A stretch of DNA of 64,000 nt, from positions 24,908,825 to 24,972,824 of the forward strand of contig NC_068974.1 in the NCBI RefSeq assembly GCF_016808095.1, given 5' to 3'. Below are positions 47,207 to 58,784 of this stretch, in pieces. The first letter of the stretch is position 1. Every line of letters begins with the position of its first letter. Under the pieces are notes generated by a model. That model was not told where the DNA came from. It saw nothing but the letters and a program-made list of their open reading frames with translations, and made no database searches. A program made the position numbers and the translations under genes. This DNA is from Vigna angularis (Eukaryota > Streptophyta > Magnoliopsida > Fabales > Fabaceae).

Positions 47207-47818
47207 CAACTCAGGTTCCCTTCTTACGTTTGGATACATTTAACACATGATTGTAGAAGTTAGTGCTCTATGTAAGGTTGTGTGCTGTTTTTTTTGCTTG
47301 CTTTAGAGTTCTTGCAAGAAATGGTGTTGTGTTTTTAAAACTTCTTCATCGATGTTTATTGTGTTGCTACTCTCATTGTGTTGTTCATAGTTTTAATTTC
47401 TCGGTCTTTTCATGCACACTTTGCCAAAACTTGCAAATGTCAAATTTGGTGTGCAGTTCATGCTCCTATGTACTTCTCAGTTTGTGGATAAAATTAGAGA
47501 GCGCCGTGTCAAATATAAAGTGCATGATATTTTTTATGTTTAAAATTTGAGTGAATCAAATTTCTGAATAAACAGGAATAACATACAGGTTTGTAACATG
47601 TTTACTAGTCAGTAAAGAAATGGAAAAGTGGTATATGGTGAATTCTTTTTTATGAGATGTTAGAAGAATACTAATGATTTCATTTTCTATGTTGTTTTCT
47701 TCTGTTACTTCCTGTCCTTTGATCTTCTGTTACTCTCTCTTTTCTTCCCAAATATTGTTACTATTTTATTCTTCATTTCTTGTAGCTAATGTAGATTTGA
47801 TCTTACATGTACTTGTAG
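47207..47818. other. No gene seen
   Basis: T-rich DNA. A 95-residue Cys-rich frame at 47263-47550 has no recognisable domain and I do not call it. Confidence 0.4.
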
Positions 47819-47907
47819 GTGGTGTTGGACTTAGATGAAACACTATTATGTGCATATAAGACATGAAGTTTGCCAGTTGCTTTATGAACTCAAGGGTTTG
47901 AATTCTT
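47819..47907 (+). pseudogene. HAD-type CTD phosphatase-like exon fragment
   Basis: After an AG acceptor the frame reads VVLDLDETLLCAYKT, which contains the DxDxT nucleophile motif of FCP1/SCP-type phosphatases (NLI interacting factor domain). Two stops follow, one within SLPVAL and one after. An (AT)n run begins directly after it. No other exon of the gene is visible. Confidence 0.6.
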
Positions 47908-47908
47908 T

Positions 47909-47910
<2 letters not shown>

Positions 47911-47966
<56 letters not shown>
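47911..47966. repeat. (AT)28 microsatellite
   Basis: Uninterrupted AT dinucleotides for 56 bases, adjoining the phosphatase-like fragment. Confidence 0.97.
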
Positions 47967-47969
<3 letters not shown>

Positions 47970-48384
47970 TATTTACTAATGTTTTCTCTAGGACAATCAT
48001 TGTGTTTATATGCCTAATACGGTGCATTGTTCTGATATGAAAAAGAAAAGGTTTTGAATTAATGTTTCTGAACATTGCACTTAGGTAATTAATGTTTTAC
48101 TAACTAGCAACCATTTTATTTAAAACCTAAGAAAGAATGAATTAATTTTTTTGAACATGTCACTTAGGTAATTAAGTTACAATTTAAATTTCAAAACTAA
48201 CTAAATGTCTTAATTTTCGTATATCAGACCTGTCATATGTGTGAGGAAAACTTGAAAACTGCAAAAAGGTTCTCTGATGGTTGTGTCCTCACATATTACA
48301 CTAGTACTTCATGTTCTCTCCATTTCCATCATACATTACTTACTAATTTTAGAGCATCATTTGTACCATATGTTTCTCTGCAAA

Positions 48385-49286
48385 AGGTTTGTTAGGGTCA
48401 ACACTATTGTAACTCATTATCTCCCTCGTTTTTCCTTTGCATGCACCACTTTGGCCATAGCAGTTCATGCTAAAATTTGATTCTATTTTTTTGCATGTTG
48501 GATAAGTGGTGATGCTTTTGTGATGCTAGCTTCATCAAACTGTTGGGAATCCAAGTGAGTCTAAGTCCCACATTGGATAAAAATGAGAAAGTAGAGCAGT
48601 ATATAAAGGTGAAAGAGCCATTAACCCATTGCCTTAAGGTTTTGGGTAAAGAGTGGTGTCGATCCCTTATATAGTTTGCTCAGATGTTATTGGTGTTTGT
48701 GTAACCCATAGGGAACCTCCTCCTCGATAGACCCAACAATGGTATTAGAGTCCATGGTTCAAATCTGGTGACCGGGCTTAGTCGAGTACGTCCCTCCATG
48801 ATCAGGTGAAGAGATGCTCAGTGTTGTGACCATGGTGTACTCGAGGATAAGAAAAAGACTTCCGTAGTAAGGGGAGGAAATAGAACCATAGTCCTTTGTT
48901 TGAGGGAGGGTGTTGGGTACAAACAAAGTCCCACATTGGATCAAAAGAGATGGACATGGGTTTATATACACATAACATACCTCCATTGGTAAGAGGCCTT
49001 TTGGAGTGGTACCAAGAGAAAATACGTGAGGGTTTGGCCCAAAGCGGACAATATCTTACCAGTGTGGAGATATGTGTGTATATCGAACCTTCCCAACATT
49101 GAAGGGAACCTCCTCCTCGATAGACCCAACACAAACCACACATCTAAGAAGGATAATCCTATAAATCTTTCACTATTTGACATTGTGATCAAAGCCAAGG
49201 CTGCAGTTGACAGTGTACCTGGCTGCCAGAATAAGGTTTCATGTTCTGACATTTTGGAAATGGCAACTAGGGATGTCATAGCTCTG
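48385..49286 (+). pseudogene. Class III peroxidase exon(s), split by a TRIM element
   Basis: Class III peroxidases are secreted haem enzymes. The left part (48391-48540) decays through VRVNTIVTHYLP to a region aligned with the distal-His motif, where FFHDC is replaced by YFFACW, then GDAFVMLASSN. The right part (49137-49286) reads [20 protein letters not shown], then [20 protein letters not shown], and ends at a GT donor (49287). A stop lies before the FFHDC position. The catalytic His is lost, so this was dead even apart from the insertion. No downstream exon was found. Confidence 0.75.
48541..49131 (+). mobile_element. TRIM retroelement, target duplication CAAAC
   Basis: A 591-base terminal-repeat-in-miniature element: LTRs 48541-48738 (TGTTGGGAATCC to GACCCAACA) and 48911-49131 (TGTTGGGTACAA to GACCCAACA), both with GTCCCACATTGGAT and a TATATAAAG or TTATATACA TATA-like site. 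A tRNA-Met-type primer site TGGTATTAGAG is at 48740-48750 and a purine tract GAGGGAGGG precedes the second LTR. The direct repeat CAAAC flanks it (48536-48540, 49132-49136). No coding sequence, as expected. Confidence 0.9.
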
Positions 49287-49739
49287 GTAATTATATAAGC
49301 TATATCTTTTGCAGTACAACTTCAAATCAAAATTCATAAATTGTATCATTTGTAAAGTAAGTTCAATACTAGTATAGAGTTTGTTTATACAATATTTAAC
49401 CGTATTATATAAAGGTCACCAAATGTTTGCTTCACATGAGCTACCCTAACTGATTTAGTTGCTCTGTCAGGTATTACAGGCAATTGGTGTTGTCTTAAGT
49501 TGTGAAAAGTTTCAAGAATAAAGCTTTTGAAGATTAATTTAAATTTAATTTATGCCTTTTGTTGTTGCCTTGTTAAGTTTTTTATTACAACCACTTATTA
49601 GTTATGACCCGATTTGGAACAATGCAAATATCTTTATTTTCATAATTCATTACATTATCCAAGCAGTTTGACTTTTATTCTTTTTACGTCAATCTCCAAA
49701 TAAGATCTTGGTAAGAATTATTATGAACTTTTGATACAT
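49287..49739. other. No gene seen
   Basis: AT-rich, probably intronic DNA that followed the peroxidase exon. Confidence 0.5.
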
Positions 49740-50440
49740 TAATCTTCTTCTTTTTGTGAACCAAGACCTCCAAGGAAAAGAATGACTATTGTTGCTTCAT
49801 CAGAACCATGAGTAGGTGTCTTTCTCAGCACGCTTTTATATCTATCACATGCTTTCCCTAATGATTCTTCCATGCCTTGATTGAAAGAAGAGATTTCCTA
49901 CTTCCCTTTGTTCATCTTTGATTGTGGGAAGTATTTATTTAAGAACTTAGCAACTACATCTTCCCACTTAGTAAAGCTGTTTTCAGGAAAAGAGTTTAGC
50001 CACAATTTAGCATTGCCTCCCAATGAGAAAGGAAACAAGCTTAATCTTATAGCATCATCTGGCACTTCATTCAGCTTCATAGTGTTGTAGATTTCTTTAA
50101 AAGTGGTCAGATGCTCATATGGACTTTCGTTGGACAATTCATTGAACTAGTTGCTCTTTACTTGATGGATTAACACAGGCTTCATCTCCATGCTTGTAAC
50201 GTTGACCATTGGCTTTGCAATGCTATTAAAATGTTAAGGGCCAACAACAGTTGCATAAACTGCCAAAGTATGTCTGCCATCATTGTTGTCCATCCTTTCT
50301 TGATCAGATTGTAAGGCTTGTGAAATTCTCTCTAGTGAAGGTACTCTCGATAATCTCTTTCTTATCGGCTTCCTACTAGTCTCAAGCCCTTCATGAAGAG
50401 GTTCAGAACTTTTGTTGTTCCTTGTTCTAATTGTATCCTA
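49740..50440 (-). pseudogene. gag: Ty3/gypsy gag (minus strand)
   Basis: On the minus strand, reads RTRNNKSSEPLHEGLETS near the start, then SNESPYEHLTTFKEIYNTMK, LSLFPFSLGGNAKLWLNSFP and FTKWEDVVAKFLNKYFPQSK, the Retrotrans_gag capsid motif. A stop occurs early (near 50235), another before FNELSNES, and TAG after MNKGK. The frame continues with GMEESLGKACDRYK. Gag breaks off near 49740 and no pol is present in the window. Confidence 0.85.
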
Positions 50441-50595
50441 CATAAACTAAACACAAACTCCTAGAAAATATTGTTAGCATAAAAACAAACGACATAAAAC
50501 ACAAATTTAAAATAAGATAAAAATAAAAATAAAAAATAAAAAATAAAGTCAAAGTTAATAAGGAATCACACAAATAGAATAGTTTAAACCGTGAG

Positions 50596-50613
50596 TCCCC
50601 AACAACGGTGCCA
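50596..50613 (-). other. Primer binding site of minus-strand gypsy element
   Basis: On the minus strand TGGCACCGTTGTTGGGGA lies a few bases after the LTR end, the layout of Athila/Tat-type elements (TGGCGCCGTTGCCGGGGA form). Confidence 0.8.
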
Positions 50614-50619
50614 AAAACT

Positions 50620-53014
50620 TGTTGATGGATTGGCAAGTGAACCAAATCGCATAAGTAATATAAAACGGTAAGACCAAGTATCGTATCCCAGAAGACTCTC
50701 GGCACTAAACAGTCGTGTGATAACTCGATTAATTAAGACTTAAAGAAAACGAGATCATTGGTTTTATATGCAAAGACAGAAAATTAAATATGAACGCAAA
50801 TTGATCAATAGCAGAGTAACACAGAGATGAATGAATGTTGTGTAATATGAGATAAGTATGTTGTTGGGGTTAGATTTCACCAAGTTCCCTCGCATGAATG
50901 TATGAATTCTTCTTTATGCATTATTTTTAACGTCACTCACTAAATCACTTAAACCTGATCCCTCGGTGAAATAAGTTTGTCCTTAATCACCAATTCATGC
51001 AATTCCTATTATCCCCAGTAATTAAATGTGAAGATCAAAAGCTTAAGACGACGAAGACTCATACCCTTATCTCTAAGAAATATTACTCTTGGGGGAATTC
51101 AACAAGAACCTGAATTGTAAGGAACCTCCCGACATTCATGCAATTCATAAATCATGCGATGAATGAGTTAAACAAAGCATGTAATAAGCACAGATGAATT
51201 ACTCTAAAAATTAATGAAAAAATGTATGTAATTAAGAATCAATTCAAATACATGAGAGTTTACAAGGTTACATCATCCCCCAACAACAAATAGAAATTAG
51301 TTCCCCATAGACATGCAGAGACTAGATGAATAATGGAAAAGTATGAGATAGTAAAACCCTAAAAGTAGAGGATGGAAGCTCTCACCTCCAGATCCGCCTT
51401 CAAAGAATGGAAGAGTGACTGTTGTGTTGCTCTAGCTAGAGATGCAAAACCTTGGACGCCTGGGTCTTTTAAATAGAACAAAAATAGAATAGAAACAAAG
51501 CCCAAGCCTGAGAGACCGACACTCAAGCGCCTCACTTAGGGCACTAGGCAGCGAGCGGTGGTCTTCCACGCTCAAGCCCTGCAGAGGTCGCCCAAGCTTC
51601 GTGCATCTGGTGCTCAAGCGCCCCAAAAGGAACACTCGGGCGGTGAGCGACACTTTTTGCACTTAAGCCTTCTAGAGGACGCCCAAGCTTCGTGCATTCA
51701 ACGCTCAAGCGCTCCAAAAGGGGCGCTCAGGCGGTAAGTGATGGTTTGTTGCGCTCAAGCCTCCAAAAAGGGCGCCCAAGCCTCAAACTTCCTTCCTTCT
51801 TGTGCTTTTTCAGACCTTTCTAAGCTCCATTGCCTTAGCATTTTATCCCTGCTTTCCGTATTAACTCATTTTCTATCAAAACAAAGGGAATTAGTCATAA
51901 AATCATCAAATTCAACCTCAACTCTCTTATTCGCACAACTTAACAAAAAAACATGATTCTGATAACGGTTTAAAATATCGTTATTTATGATATAATTTCT
52001 ATATTAAAAGCACCTTTTTTACTTAGAAACTTGTTTTAACTCATGTTTTTGCTTTAGTTTTGTGAATAAGAGAATTGAGGTTATACTTAATGATTTTATC
52101 GCTAAATTCCCCTGATTTTGTAGGCTATTGGATTGATTTGAAGGAAGAGTTAAAGTACCAAAAAGTTGGAATGCAGAAAAGTCAACCAGAGTGCAGAAAA
52201 GTCAGCCAGAGTGCAGAAAGGTCAACCAGAATGAAGTCCGCGAGGCTTGGGCACCCTATTTGGAGGCTTGAGCGCCAGAAATCGATGTTTATTACATGCT
52301 TTGTTTAACTCATTCATCGCATAATCTATGTTCCTTACAATTGAGGTTCTTTTTTAACTCATTCATCGCATGTAATAAACATAGATGAATTACTCATTCA
52401 TCGCATAATCTATGTAATAATCGATGTTACTTACAATTCAGGTTCTTTTTTAATTTTCCCAAGAGTAATATTTCTCATGGACGAGGGTATGAGTCTTGGT
52501 CGTCTTAAGCTCTTGATCTTCACATTTAATTACTGGAGATGCTAGGAGTTGCATGAACTGGTGATTAAGGACAAGATTATTCACTGAGGGATCGGGTTTA
52601 GGTAATTTAGTGAGTGACGTTAACATTAATGCATAAAAAGGAATTCTTATATACATGAGAGGGAACTTGGTGAAATCTAACCCCAAAAACATATTCATCT
52701 CATATTAAATAACATCCGTTCATCTTTGTGTTACTCTACGATTGATCAATTTGCATTCATATTTAATTTTTTGTCTTTGCATCTTAAGCCAATGATTTCG
52801 TTTCTTTTAAGTCTTAATTAATCGAGGTATCACACAATTGTTTAGTGCCCAGAAGCCTCTGGGATAGGATATTTGGTCTTACCATTTTATATTACTTGTG
52901 CTATTTGGTACACTTGCCAATCTATCAACAGATTCCAAGCAAGTTTCTAAGTAGAAAAGGGTGCATTTAGTCTCAAAATTACATCACAGATAACGATATT
53001 TTTAACCATTATCA
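50620..53014 (-). mobile_element. 5' LTR of minus-strand gypsy element, interrupted by a solo LTR
   Basis: On the minus strand the LTR starts TGATAATGG at 53014, runs to 52931, is broken by the insert at 51960-52930, resumes at 51959 and ends ATCAACA at 50620, about 1.4 kb of original LTR. The GC-rich region 51470-51790 has three units of a 91-93-base repeat marked GCCCAAGC. Its LTR start abuts a copia reverse transcriptase at 53015. Confidence 0.85.
51960..52930 (+). mobile_element. Solo LTR inserted in an LTR of its own family, opposite orientation
   Basis: 971 bases from TGATAACGG to ATCAACA on the plus strand, flanked by the direct repeat GATTC (51955-51959 and 52931-52935). It carries CTTGGGCACC and GCTTGAGCGCC motifs once rather than in tandem, and a duplicated ACTCATTCATCGCAT block near 52300-52400. 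Loss of the internal region by LTR-LTR recombination is inferred. Confidence 0.88.
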
Positions 53015-54320
53015 AACACGTGGTGATTGCTTAAGGCCATGTACAGATTGATGCAATTTGCGTATTGTACCAGACTCTCCTTGAGCAACAAACCCAGGAG
53101 GTTATTCCATATAAACTTCTTCCTCAAGATCACCATGTAGGATGACATTGTTGATATTCAATTAATGAAGTGACCAGTGTCGGATGGCTATCGTGGCAAA
53201 GAAGAGGCGAATAATAGTCATCTTGGCTATAGGAGAGAAAGTGTCAGAATAATCAAGACTATAAACATGAGTGTAACCTTTTGCAACAAGTCGGGCTTTG
53301 AGTCGATCAATTTCACCATCAAGGCCAACTTTAACTGCATACACCCATTGACAACCAACCGCCGTTTTGCCCAGGGGAAAGGGCACCAACTCCCAAGTAT
53401 TAATGTGGTCAAGAGCATACATTTCTACAATCATAGCTTGTCGGCATCCAAGATGATAAAGTGCTTCTTTCAAATTCTTGGGTATAACAACAAAAGAAAC
53501 TAACGATAAAAGAGAGAAATAGGAGGGCAATATCGATGATAGCTAAGAAAATTAAAAATAGGATGAGGGTTTCAAGTAGAACGAGTACCTTTTCTAAGAG
53601 CAATAGGCCATGCTGAATCATTTTCACCAGGAGGCATGGGAGAAGGTGAGGAGGGAGAAGAATCTGAAGTAAGAGATTAACCATTATCTTGGGGAGGTAG
53701 ACTATCCATTGGGGCTCTGTGTGGAATGATTTTATTATGTGGAGAAACAGGTGTAGGAGGACTGAGATCAAGACATGGAATGACAGGGACATGAGAGCTA
53801 TTTGAGAGAACCGCTGGAATAGGAAGGACCTGTTGGGGGATATAAACATCCTGAACAAATGGAGAGAAGTAAGGAGTCTATTCAAAGAACGTGACATTAA
53901 CAGACATGTAATACTTCTTAGTTTCAGAACAATAACACTGATATCCTTTTTTGGATTCAAGAATAACCTAAGAAGACACATTTGAAAGTGCAAGCAGAGA
54001 GTTTGTCTAGACCTGTGGACATGTCATGAACAAAACATACACAACCAAACACTTGGGAAGATGTATGAAAGAGAGGATCATTAGGAAACAGAATAGAGAA
54101 AGGAACTTTATTACCAAGAGATGAGGAGGGCATTCGATTAATAAGATAACATGCAGTTAAGATGACATCCTCCTAGTGATGAACATGAATATGGACACCA
54201 AGCAAAAGGGTACGGGCAGTTTCAACCAAGTGTATTTTTTTTGTTCTACTGTACAATTTTCTTGTAGTGTATGAGGACAACTAGACTAATGTAAGATACC
54301 ATGGGAACTCAAGATGGCTG
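53015..54320 (-). pseudogene. pol: copia integrase C-terminus and reverse transcriptase (minus strand)
   Basis: From right to left on the minus strand: an ENCTVEQKK segment (integrase QQNGVVERK region), KGYQCYCSETKKYYMSVNVT, a proline/serine-rich linker, then reverse transcriptase with DHINTWELVPFPLGKTAVG, QWVYAVKVGLDGEIDRLKAR, YSDTFSPIAKMTIIRL and YMEQPPGF. Several stops and shifts are present. It ends at 53015, where the gypsy LTR begins inside the reverse transcriptase. It is a different copia lineage from the other two elements (no YVDD region survives). Confidence 0.85.
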
Positions 54321-55337
54321 AAAAGGAGGATGAGAAATACACTTTTACATTATCACTTAATATTTTGATTGCTTGACCAAATTGATTATTGATTATTAAC
54401 AACTTTCAAACATCCATTTAGACTTGCTCAAGCTTTCCAAAAGCATAAAAACAGAAGGATTCAAAAATCACCCTTGTTATGGCCAAATTATGCAGCAAAA
54501 ACCATCAAATAACCAACCAATTTTAGTTTTTCATGGATTCAAAAACTGAACCGCAAAGGATATGACTCTAAGAAGTGTAAAAACACATATCTAAGCTAGA
54601 TTTAATATGCTTAGCATGACCAAACTCAGATTAGATCAATTCAAGTATATTAGCATGGTGAAAAGCTAGAAGTTCAAGCTGAAATGGTGAATGGTTAAGG
54701 ATTTTGAGCAACCACACTATGCATATTGCATTTTAGTGTTTGTTTTGGTTTGCTATACCTTAAGACACATTCAACAACATCACACAATGTTGTACCAAGC
54801 TCCAGAATCAAAAGAAAACCACTGAAAGAGTTTTAGAAATTTAGCACCAGATTTAAATTCTATATCAGAATTCACAATGGAAAACAAATCAGATTTGCAT
54901 TTTGATGCTTCAGCTTGTATAACCCAGGCTAGATCAAGTCCTCATTGCCTTATTTGGTATATATACAACTTGTTTAGCACTTGCAAGTCAATTAAAACGA
55001 AATAATCCAGCAGAAAAGAAAACTGAATAGAAATAGAAATAATACTACAACAGTAAATTGCACAACACTTAAAACAATACATAACTGAAATGTAAAGCTG
55101 GAAATGACCCAAACAAGAAGGTTTCACCGATTAAAATGAAAGGACAATATAAGCACACAAAGGAAACTAAAATTGAATGACTGGAAAAGCAATACAGAAT
55201 TGAAAACAGTAGCAAAACAAAAACATCACAAACTGGACTGAAAACAGAAATAGCACAAAGTGGACTGGAATTAAACAACAGAATGGAAAGGTACTTAGCT
55301 ATGGTTTGCGTGGACAACCAGATCTCTAGATACCACT
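54321..55337 (-). other. Probable untranslated internal region of minus-strand copia element
   Basis: No domain is readable. A primer-site-like TGGTATCTAGAG (minus strand) lies at about 55325-55336, directly after a probable LTR end. Confidence 0.4.
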
Positions 55338-55931
55338 TGATGGAAGCTTGCTATGGGTGAGAATCATTGAACCAGGAAGCCAAACAACAAACATTCCAGT
55401 GAGCAGAATGAAGGCAGCGAAATTCTGAAATAGATGCAGAGAATGGTATGGTTTCGGTAAAGAATGGAGTGGGTTAGAACCTCTCAGCTCAGAGGGCCTT
55501 ATACTTTGGAAGGAAGCTAGAGGTAAGGAGAAAGAAAGTGAAGAATTGGGTTGACTCAAGAGCAAAGGTAAGCTGGAATTTCATTTCTGCAGCAATTAAA
55601 CTAAGCTCAAAAGTGTCTACAAAAGGAAGAGGTATCCTATTTATAGGAAGATAAGAGCCTCAAATCTAAAAAGAAATTCAATCCAAAAGAAAATGAAAAA
55701 GGCGTCAATTTGCTTAAGCTTCAAACATGCCTCATTCCAACTCAGCAGCACACGTGAAACAACATCAATTCTGAATTCTTATTCCAACTCAGCAGCACAC
55801 GTGAAAGCTGGCCTAGCTAGGTTATGAGCTTTTTGATAGCTTTGGCAGCAAGCTTCTCCCTCCAAGTCTCTCTTTTCACGTGCTCAAATGCTATGCTGGC
55901 AGCTGCTCCCTCCAATTTTATTAATCCTACA
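55338..55931 (-). repeat. Probable copia LTR (minus strand)
   Basis: On the minus strand runs from TGTAGGATTAA to TTCCATCA, with a TATA box in CCTATAAATAGGATACC (about 55640) and followed by a tRNA-Met-type primer site. A 50-base unit with CCAACTCAGCAGCACACGTG is doubled at about 55737 and 55787. The 5' boundary is a guess from TG. Confidence 0.45.
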
Positions 55932-56850
55932 AAGCAAAGAAAAAAATGTGTTTTTAATTATGGGAAGAAGGATTAATGTAAATTACCTTCCATAGAAGTA
56001 AAATGGTAGGTGATCCTTCTTCCTCTTGAATCCTCTTTGCCATGGCTCTAGTAAAAGGTCCAATGTGTGTCTTAGATGGTCTTCCATCAGGTCGAACACT
56101 CGTGAGATCGTCCGCATCGTCCTAGTGCTCGATACCTTTCTCTCTTATTTAAATAAATTTAAATAATGGTATGAGTGCTCGTGTGACCGTCTGCGTCGGC
56201 CTAGTACTCATTACCTTCTTTTCTCGAAAATATTAAAAAAAACAACATAAAATCTTTAAGAAATTAAAAAAATCTGCTTTTTTAAGCAACGAACAATCTT
56301 TTCGCTAGAACTACGTGATCCTTGATTCTCCATCAAAACTGGAGATACGTAGGAGCATGGCTAGTCCTTGTCAGGTTCACTTCCCAAAATCCAAAATCAT
56401 TTCAAAACAATTTCCAAACAAACTTCTCAAACAATTTCAAAAGAACTACGTAACCTGATTTCTCATTTTGAATGAGAATACGTAGGAGCAAGGTCAATCC
56501 TTGTTGGGCCCAAAAAACTAAAAAAATATATTTTGTTTATTTAGAATTTTATTTTATGGGATAGTTAAACATTTTGAAAACCACATCATATTCGTGCATT
56601 TAGTTAAAGGTACAGCCTTAGGGCAGACATTGTAGGGTGCTAACACCTTCTCTACGCGTAACCGACTCCCGAACCCAAAATATGGTTTTCGTGGACCGTG
56701 TCTTATTATTTTATGGTTTTTCCGTAGTTTTCCATAATAAACTATGGTAGCGACTCCAAAATCTCTTTTCAAAATCCGTTCTTTTTTTGGATCGTCGTTC
56801 CGTTGTAATTTTGGTTGTGACAATGATGTTTTTTGTTTCAGCATATAATC
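55932..56850 (-). repeat. Dispersed retroelement-like segment
   Basis: Two related blocks with GTGCTCGTG(A/T)GA and CTAGT(G/A)CTC lie at 56090-56140 and 56172-56212. The minus-strand part 56554-56844 (GTCGCTACCATAG, GGAGTCGGTTACGCG, GTTAGCACCCTAC) resembles a leader found in legume gypsy elements, by recollection. No domain is visible. Confidence 0.35.
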
Positions 56851-56924
56851 ATAAACATAAGCCTTTAAGTGCTATATGTTTCTCTGCATGAGGCTGCTTT
56901 GACAGCTCTAATGATGAGGCTGCT

Positions 56925-57216
56925 TTGAAGACACTTTCAGCCATGAATCTGCATGGATGACTGACGAGGAATTTGCAAGGGAAATGATTGCTGGTGTAAT
57001 CCCAAATGTAGATTTTTCAAGTAAGTGTAGATTTTTCCAAGGTTAATCAGTGAATGTTAGGTGCTTATTGCTCCATTATCTTCTTAATGGACAATTTCTT
57101 CATTTTAATAACTGCAGGAGTTCCCTCCAAAGAGCAAGCTAGATCCCACTCTCTGGTGATCAAACTAGTACTGCAACAAAATAAAAGTTGGAGATTAACA
57201 TGTGTCACAGTGGAAG

Positions 57217-57272
<56 letters not shown>

Positions 57273-58014
57273 AAACACATACATGTGTCATAGCTCCATA
57301 TGATAATACTTATACCTATAGCCATATAATAATGACCACTGCATTATTTCAAACAACTGCTTACTTTTCAAGGACATATAATATTGGTCAAGTGGATACT
57401 GATAGGGTACATCAGCTGACACAAGAATTTGAATTTATTTAATGTTTTAGAAATATAAAACAACTAATTTTTTATATTCTTTACTTAGTTTAATTTGGAT
57501 TTATTAAACAACTATCCTTGTGATTCAAGGTGATCATTGAAATTAAATTCTGTGAAACACAGGCACTTGCTGCTAAGAGATTGTTCATATTATATTAAAC
57601 AACTATTCCTTCATATTATCTAATTGTAAATGACTCTGGTTATCATCAGCTCGGGAGTCATTAGAACTTCTTTAGCAATATTTAGCACATATATAGTATA
57701 TGCGGATATGAGTTTATTATTGACAGTTTTTTCTTTTTTGGTGTTGCAGGTTAAATACTCATGCAGTGATGGAGCCATTTGCAATAGCAACAAACAAGAA
57801 TCTCAGTGTGATTCACCCCATTTGTAAGCTTCTTTATCCTCACTATCATGATACCATTAATATCAATGCACTTGCTAGGCAAAACCTGATTAATGCAAAT
57901 GGCATTATAGAACAATCATTTTTGCCTGGAAAGTATTCTATGGAGATGTGTTCAGTTGTTTACAAGAATTGGGTTTTCACTGGTGGACTAAAGGATGATA
58001 AACTTCCTGATATG
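56925..58014 (+). pseudogene. Lipoxygenase exon fragments
   Basis: Lipoxygenases are iron enzymes that add oxygen to polyunsaturated fatty acids. Three in-order fragments: 56925-57020 with ESAWMTDEEFAREMIAGV; 57119-57222 with EFPPKSKLDPTL, a one-base shift, then DQTSTATK, a stop and KLEINM; and 57750-58014 with [39 protein letters not shown] and [20 protein letters not shown], ending at a GT donor. The His of LNTH, an iron ligand in the family, is kept. The second fragment runs into an (AT)n repeat. Exons before and after are missing. Confidence 0.85.
57221..57269. repeat. (AT)24 microsatellite
   Basis: 49 bases of AT dinucleotides within the lipoxygenase pseudogene exon. Confidence 0.97.
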
Positions 58015-58784
58015 GTAACTTGCTCTGTTCTGCTCTTTTTTTAAGTATTTTCATTTTATTTAAACCTTCGTTGCTTACTCTCATGAAATAATGCAGGTCG
58101 ACATTTCATTATTTACTATTGACGATGACATTTAACATAGTGTTTGGAGAGCCATGCTATCCACAGGAGCAATCCTCACAAAATCTAAGCCTGTTGAGTT
58201 TTGATGACATATTGGGCTCGGTAAGTTCTTGTCATTAACATATACACACTTATAAGGAAAAAATCACTTTCTTTACTTTCCTCTGCTCATTCTAATGTAA
58301 ATGGTAATTTTTGTTTTTATATTTAAATTTTAATTATTAAAAATTGAAGTAATGAATTTTATCATAAAAGTTCAAGCAAAATAGTATAAAAGTTTCTTAT
58401 AATGTCAACTAACTAGAATTAGTATTGGCTTAACATTTAAGGTATTATTATAAAAACTAATAAATTTAAGTAGGAAGAATTTCTATTTCAACACATGCCA
58501 CGTGTGTGAGATAATTGTTTGGAAGAGGACGTGTGTTAGAGGTGGACAAGTGGCAGAGGATGTAGAAAGTAGAAGTATTCTATATAAGAATTGTTTGTTA
58601 TCTTTATTTATTTTGTATATTATTTCTCTGATAATTTAGCGACAATATGTAAATATGTACAAGTACTGGCATTTGATTTTTTATTTTATTTAGCATATGC
58701 TCCATGTTTAATAAATAGTTTGATTTGCTATTTGAGTATTAAATTTATTTTATTGGCTAGTTTTTTTTTATTGAAATTTTGAAG
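58015..58784. other. No assignable gene; one exon-like scrap
   Basis: After AG at 58096-58097 one frame reads TFNIVFGEPCYPQEQSSQNL then SLLSFDDILGS to a GT at 58220. It looks like an exon remnant but I cannot name it. The rest is AT-rich. Confidence 0.35.

Noticed and set aside
53409..53993. 194-residue minus-strand frame, very Leu/Ser-rich
   Set aside because: It is the wrong frame of the copia integrase-RT linker; the adjacent frame reads KGYQCYCSETKKYYMS and matches the family.
57054..57442. Frames containing Ile-Tyr runs
   Set aside because: They are translations of the (AT)n microsatellite joined to lipoxygenase debris.
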